Source of the DNA: Gammaproteobacteria bacterium
GTDB taxonomy: Bacteria; Pseudomonadota; Gammaproteobacteria; Steroidobacterales; Woeseiaceae
Assembly (NCBI GenBank): GCA_029865385.1
Contig: JAOUGX010000019.1
Coordinates: forward strand, 1-46,591
Direction: 5' to 3'
DNA: 46,591 bases
Below, in pieces: positions 42,771 to 46,591 of the stretch; positions within the stretch are counted from its first letter, which is position 1, and each line of letters starts with the position of its first letter. The translations under genes and the position numbers were made by a program. The notes beneath the pieces are model-generated. The model worked only from the letters and a program-made list of their open reading frames with translations, ran no database searches and was not told the DNA's origin.

Positions 42771-43514
42771 ATGAACAAGGACTCGACTCATTTCGGCTAC
42801 GAAACCGTACCGGTTGCGGATAAAGCGCGCCGGGTGAAGGGTGTCTTCGACTCGGTGGCCAGTCGTTACGATCTGATGAACGACCTGATGTCCGGCGGAC
42901 TTCACAGACTGTGGAAGCGCTTTACGATTGAGCAGGCGGCGGCAAAACGTGGCCAGTCGGTGCTGGATCTGGCCGGTGGTACGGGTGATCTGGCGCGCGT
43001 GTTCGCGGGCAAGGTTGGGGCCGGCGGCACTGTCGTTCTGGCAGACATCAACGACAGCATGCTGCGGGAAGGTCGACGCAGGCTGGTCGATGCCGGTGTC
43101 GGCGGAGACGTATCGATCGCCCAAGTCAATGCCGAAAGCCTGCCGTTTTCAGACGCCAGCTTCGACTGCATTACGATTGCGTTCGGCCTGCGCAATGTAA
43201 CCGACAAAGAAGCCGCGCTTGCCTCAATGTACAGGGTACTGAAGCCGGGTGGCAAAGCGTTGATACTGGAATTTTCCAGACCCGCCGATGCGATCAGGCC
43301 GATGTACGAACTGTATTCGTTCAAGGTGCTCCCGCTGATGGGAAAGCTCGTCACCAACGACGAACAGAGCTACCGTTACCTGGCGGAATCGATTCGCATG
43401 CATCCCGACCAGGACACACTGCTTGCCATGATGCAGGACGCCGGGTTCGAACGCTGCCGCTTTCATAACCTTGCCGGCGGCATAGTCGCCCTGCACGTCG
43501 GCTACAGGATCTGA
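42771..43514 (+). CDS. ubiE: UbiE, ubiquinone/menaquinone C-methyltransferase
   Basis: SAM-dependent C-methylation of the quinone ring. 247 residues from the ATG at 42771; the frame is open ten codons further into the DUF971 gene but the internal ATG matches the usual N-terminus. [23 protein letters not shown] motif [25 protein letters not shown] and the C-terminal [12 protein letters not shown] are diagnostic. First of three ubiquinone genes in a row. Confidence 0.95.
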   Translation: MNKDSTHFGYETVPVADKARRVKGVFDSVASRYDLMNDLMSGGLHRLWKRFTIEQAAAKRGQSVLDLAGGTGDLARVFAGKVGAGGTVVLADINDSMLREGRRRLVDAGVGGDVSIAQVNAESLPFSDASFDCITIAFGLRNVTDKEAALASMYRVLKPGGKALILEFSRPADAIRPMYELYSFKVLPLMGKLVTNDEQSYRYLAESIRMHPDQDTLLAMMQDAGFERCRFHNLAGGIVALHVGYRI

Positions 43515-43524
43515 GCACTGTACT

Positions 43525-44148
43525 TTGGACACGCTGCAAACCGCCCTGCGGCCACTTGCCGCGCTGCTGAACCGGCAGATCCGGTCGAAATCACCGGCGC
43601 GTGCACTGTGCAACGGCCTCGATGGCAAGACTCTCGCGGTACGCGTCCGGGATACGGGTCTTGCGACCTACGTAAGTGTGGCATCCGGCAATATCCTTTT
43701 GTCGTCACAGTACGAACAGGAACCCGACGCAATTGTCAGCGGTACGCTCCTGTCGTTGTTGAGGCTTTTTCGTTCGGCAGACGAAAATATGATTCGCGAT
43801 GGCGAAGTCGAATTCTCCGGTGACAGCGATGTTGCTCAGCAGTTTCAGGAATTGATGCGTTTTGCCAAACCCGATCCGGAAGAAGAACTGTCACGCCTGG
43901 TAGGCGACGTCGCGGCACATGGCATAGGTGAGTTTGCGCGTGGCGTCGAAAAGTGGAGTCGCCAGGCGCGTGCGACGGTGGGACAGAATATCAGCGAGTA
44001 TCTGCAGGAAGAAAGCCGGGTATTGCCGAGTCGCTACGAAGTGGATCGCTTTCGACGTCGCGTCGAAACCCTGCGTGACGATGTGGCGAGACTCGAGGCG
44101 AAGCTCCGCCGCCTCGAAATAGAATCGATCGCTGACGGTGACACCTGA
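43525..44148 (+). CDS. ubiJ: UbiJ, SCP2-domain ubiquinone biosynthesis factor
   Basis: A lipid-binding scaffold of the Ubi complex (207 residues). SCP2 domain in the first 115 residues (LALCNG-like LCNGLDGKTLAVRVRDTGLA, VSGTLLSLLRLFRSADENM, GDSDVAQQFQELMRFAKPD), then a helical tail with a coiled coil (YEVDRFRRRVETLRDDVARL). TTG start ten bases after ubiE. Partner of UbiK, encoded at 27.3-27.7 kb. Confidence 0.9.
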   Translation: MDTLQTALRPLAALLNRQIRSKSPARALCNGLDGKTLAVRVRDTGLATYVSVASGNILLSSQYEQEPDAIVSGTLLSLLRLFRSADENMIRDGEVEFSGDSDVAQQFQELMRFAKPDPEEELSRLVGDVAAHGIGEFARGVEKWSRQARATVGQNISEYLQEESRVLPSRYEVDRFRRRVETLRDDVARLEAKLRRLEIESIADGDT

Positions 44149-44150
44149 CC

Positions 44151-45791
44151 ATGTGGCGCGGCAAGACTTTGCTGAGACTACTGCGTATTCAGCGCGTTCT
44201 GGTTCGTCACGGTCTCGACGAAGTCATTATTGCAACGCACTTCCTTCGCCCGCTTCGATTCATCTTCTACTTGCTACCCCGGGGCAGCGACCGGTCGGCG
44301 CCAATCGGCGTTCGCATACGCCTGGCGCTGCAGGAGCTCGGCCCGATTTTCGTCAAATTCGGACAGGCGGTGTCGACCCGTCGCGATCTCTTGCCGCCGG
44401 ATATCGCCGATGAACTGGCCAAGCTGCAGGATCAGGTGCCGCCGTTTCCGGCCGAGGAAGCGGTTGCCATACTGGATGCCGCCTATGGTCAGTCAGTCAA
44501 TGCGGTTTTCGAGCGATTCGATTTCCAGCCGCTGGCCGCCGCGTCGATTGCGCAGGTACACAGCGCCGCGCTCCCGGGCGGGCAGGAAGTTATCGTCAAA
44601 CTGCTGCGCCCGGGGGTACGACGCCTCATCGAGCAGGATCTCGATGTGCTGTACGCGATCGCTGGCCTCGCGGACCGGTACTGGAAGAACTCCAGACGGC
44701 TGCGGCCGCTGGAACTGGTTGCCGAGTACGAGAAAACCATCATCGACGAGCTCGACCTGATGCGGGAAGGCGCGAATGCGGCGCAACTCAAGCGCAACTT
44801 CGAGAACTCCGAAATGTTGTACGTTCCCGAGGTTTTCTGGGATTTCTGCCGCCCTACAGTACTGGTGCAGGAACGAATTTACGGCGTACCCATCAGTGAC
44901 ATGAAGTCACTGCGAGCCGCTGGCACCAACATTCAGCGGCTGGCGGAAAACGGCGTCGAGATATTCTTCACGCAGGTCTTTCGCCACAATTTCTTTCATG
45001 CCGACATGCACCCCGGCAATATTTTTGTACAGACTGAGGATCCAGAGCACCCCAAATACGCTGCCGTCGATTTTGGCATCGTTGGAACCCTGAGCCCCAG
45101 CGATCAGCAATATCTGGCCGGAAATTTTCTGGCTTTCTTCGATCGCGACTATCACAAGATAGCGAAGCTGCACCTTGACTCCGGCTGGGTACCGCCCGAA
45201 ACACGAATCGACGAGCTCGAATCGGCAATTCGATCTGTCTGCGAACCGATTTTCAACAAGCCCCTGTCCGAGATTTCCTTCGCCCAGGTCTTGATACGGC
45301 TGTTCGAAACCGCACGCCGGTTCAATATGGAAATTCAGCCTCAGCTCATCTTGCTGCAGAAGACACTCTTCAATATCGAGGGACTCGGGCGGGAACTCTA
45401 TCCGCAACTCGACCTGTGGAAGACCGCTCAGCCGGTGTTGCAACGCTGGATGGATGAGCAGCTTGGCGGACGCGCGGTGCTGGAAAGCCTGCGGGAAAAC
45501 CTGCCGCAGCTCAGGGATGCCCTGCGCGAGCTACCGGGCGTAATTCGGCACCTCGCGGAGCAGGCATCGCAGGGAAAACTGCAGATGCAAATGGAATCGA
45601 CAGAGTTGCGCCAGATGCGGCAGCTGATGCTTCAGCAACAACGGCAGCGATTCTTTCTCGGTGTCGGCGGAACATCGGTTGTCAGCGGAACCGTGCTTCT
45701 GGGGCTGGGATCTGCCATTCCGCTGGCTTGGGTAATGATTGCGGCGGGTGTCGCGATGGTTACTTCCGGACGCCCGACCGGGAGTCGCTAG
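44151..45791 (+). CDS. ubiB: UbiB, atypical kinase-like ubiquinone biosynthesis protein
   Basis: A membrane-anchored ABC1/ADCK-family ATPase of 546 residues that helps extract or deliver ubiquinone intermediates. The KxGQ motif is VKFGQAVSTRRDLLP, the Ala-rich loop is PLAAASIAQVHSA, the catalytic region has NFFHADMHPGNIFV and AAVDFGIVGTL. Two C-terminal hydrophobic helices (FFLGVGGTSVVSGTVLLG, IPLAWVMIAAGVAMVTSG) anchor it. Two bases follow the ubiJ stop. Length is normal. Confidence 0.95.
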   Translation: MWRGKTLLRLLRIQRVLVRHGLDEVIIATHFLRPLRFIFYLLPRGSDRSAPIGVRIRLALQELGPIFVKFGQAVSTRRDLLPPDIADELAKLQDQVPPFPAEEAVAILDAAYGQSVNAVFERFDFQPLAAASIAQVHSAALPGGQEVIVKLLRPGVRRLIEQDLDVLYAIAGLADRYWKNSRRLRPLELVAEYEKTIIDELDLMREGANAAQLKRNFENSEMLYVPEVFWDFCRPTVLVQERIYGVPISDMKSLRAAGTNIQRLAENGVEIFFTQVFRHNFFHADMHPGNIFVQTEDPEHPKYAAVDFGIVGTLSPSDQQYLAGNFLAFFDRDYHKIAKLHLDSGWVPPETRIDELESAIRSVCEPIFNKPLSEISFAQVLIRLFETARRFNMEIQPQLILLQKTLFNIEGLGRELYPQLDLWKTAQPVLQRWMDEQLGGRAVLESLRENLPQLRDALRELPGVIRHLAEQASQGKLQMQMESTELRQMRQLMLQQQRQRFFLGVGGTSVVSGTVLLGLGSAIPLAWVMIAAGVAMVTSGRPTGSR

Positions 45792-45880
45792 GCAGTCATT
45801 GCACGCACGGCGGACCCGTGTCGCGATATACTTCCGCGGCAAGCTCGAGAATATTATAAGAACAGTTACGGAGATCCTGT

Positions 45881-46540
45881 ATGGCCGACAGCGCCGAAAA
45901 ATCTCAGCCCGCAGCACGTCACGTATTCGATGCGTTGATTGCGCGATATGCGGATAGTCGCAATGTCGAAGAACAGACGATCATCCGCAATCGCATCTGG
46001 CGGCAGTTCGGAACCTGCGGAGCGGCCTTTATTTCCGATATGGCAAACTTCTCCAGCATCTCCCGGCGGCTCGGTGTGTGTCATTTTCTGAAGCTGATAC
46101 ACAGGGCGCGACTGACCATTGCACCTGTTATCGCGGCCAACAGGGGTACGCTTCTGAAGTGTGATGCGGATAACTGCTATGCCTACTTTGCAAAAACCGA
46201 TGATGCGATCCAGGCAAGCCTCGAGGTTAACGCCGAGCTGTTCCGGTCGAATCAATTGCTGGACCTTGCAGATCACATTTACCTTTCGGTGGGCATCGAC
46301 TACGGCGACCTGCTGCTTGTCGGAACAGAGGATTTCTATGGTGATCCGGTGAATACGGCGTCCAAACTGGGCGAGGACCTGGCTGTCAAGGGTGAAACGC
46401 TGGTCACCGAGAGGGCAATCGCCGAGTCCTCGTATGTTGCCTCGGAGAACGTGGAACGCATGGTCGCCAGGATTTCCGACATCGAGATCAGCTACCTGAA
46501 GCTGCCGATGAGAAAATCGTCATCGCGTATAGCGACCTGA
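45881..46540 (+). CDS. Class III nucleotidyl cyclase-like protein, short and diverged
   Basis: A soluble 219-residue protein with an adenylate/guanylate cyclase catalytic fold. First metal Asp53 is in FISDMANFSS and the second is Asp97 in LKCDADNCYAYF. The transition-state Asn158 is in GDPVNTASKL, but the Arg usually four residues later is Lys162. The base-selecting position was not assigned. No membrane or sensory domain is attached. It may be a weak cyclase or a regulatory homologue. GGAG precedes the ATG. Last gene of the window; 51 bases after it show nothing. Confidence 0.75.
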   Translation: MADSAEKSQPAARHVFDALIARYADSRNVEEQTIIRNRIWRQFGTCGAAFISDMANFSSISRRLGVCHFLKLIHRARLTIAPVIAANRGTLLKCDADNCYAYFAKTDDAIQASLEVNAELFRSNQLLDLADHIYLSVGIDYGDLLLVGTEDFYGDPVNTASKLGEDLAVKGETLVTERAIAESSYVASENVERMVARISDIEISYLKLPMRKSSSRIAT

Positions 46541-46591
46541 TCAGGACACGCCCCATGCCACCCGGTCAGTCGTCAACCGAGACGCAAGCGC

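Overview
The window looks like chromosomal DNA from a GC-rich gammaproteobacterium. The evidence is gene order typical of that class: algZ-algR-hemC-hemD-hemX-hemY, DUF484-xerC, hslV-hslU-DUF971-ubiE-ubiJ-ubiB, and ubiK-comM next to glnK-amtB. The mix of M1 peptidase, YtcJ-like amidohydrolase, molybdenum hydroxylase and small lipoproteins would fit a free-living marine or soil lineage, such as the Woeseia or Steroidobacter relatives. That placement is an inference; no rRNA gene is present to settle it.

Layout. (a) 1-1436 is backbone: an alpha/beta-hydrolase lipoprotein and, convergent to it, the last 58 codons of an IlvD/Edd-family dehydratase cut off by an insertion sequence. (b) About 1437-9900 is a mobile or accessory segment. 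It holds an IS3-family element, an IS1182-like element, a VapB45/VapC45-like toxin-antitoxin pair, about 1.25 kb of non-coding DNA with inverted repeats, and a tightly overlapping four-gene recombinase operon: tyrosine recombinase, unknown small protein, AlpA/Xis-like protein, second tyrosine recombinase. The last gene ends 24 bases from the 3' end of a tRNA-Arg(CCG) gene, the usual place for a tRNA-targeting integrase. No second copy of the tRNA end was found, so the far end of the island is either deleted or outside the window. (c) 10-21.9 kb is a metabolic region: an alcohol dehydrogenase without structural-zinc cysteines, a three-gene molybdenum hydroxylase/MDR operon, a 1229-residue transglutaminase-like protein with TPRs, an amidohydrolase lipoprotein and a patatin. 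(d) 22-25 kb: an M1 aminopeptidase overlapping a DUF6702 gene, closed by a very strong hairpin. (e) 25.2-30.3 kb: cytochrome c5, comM, ubiK, then the nitrogen cluster torF-like porin/glnK/amtB, with a good sigma-54 promoter candidate and an internal terminator. (f) 30.5-37.9 kb: DUF4124 protein, the algZR two-component system and hemCDXY joined by 4-base or similar overlaps, and an atypical SDR. (g) 37.9-46.6 kb: orphan ParA, DUF484-xerC, hslVU, DUF971, the ubiquinone genes ubiE-ubiJ-ubiB, and a diverged class III cyclase.

How the genes work together. hemCDXY makes and handles uroporphyrinogen III. ubiE, ubiJ, ubiB and the distant ubiK belong to one aerobic ubiquinone-synthesis complex. glnK-amtB senses and imports ammonium. 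hslVU is a two-part protease.

The best candidates for something little described are the four-gene recombinase operon with its long non-coding leader, the palindrome over the ribosome-binding site of the vapB45-like gene, and the large TPR/DUF3857/transglutaminase protein. All family names come from reading motifs by eye; no database search was run.
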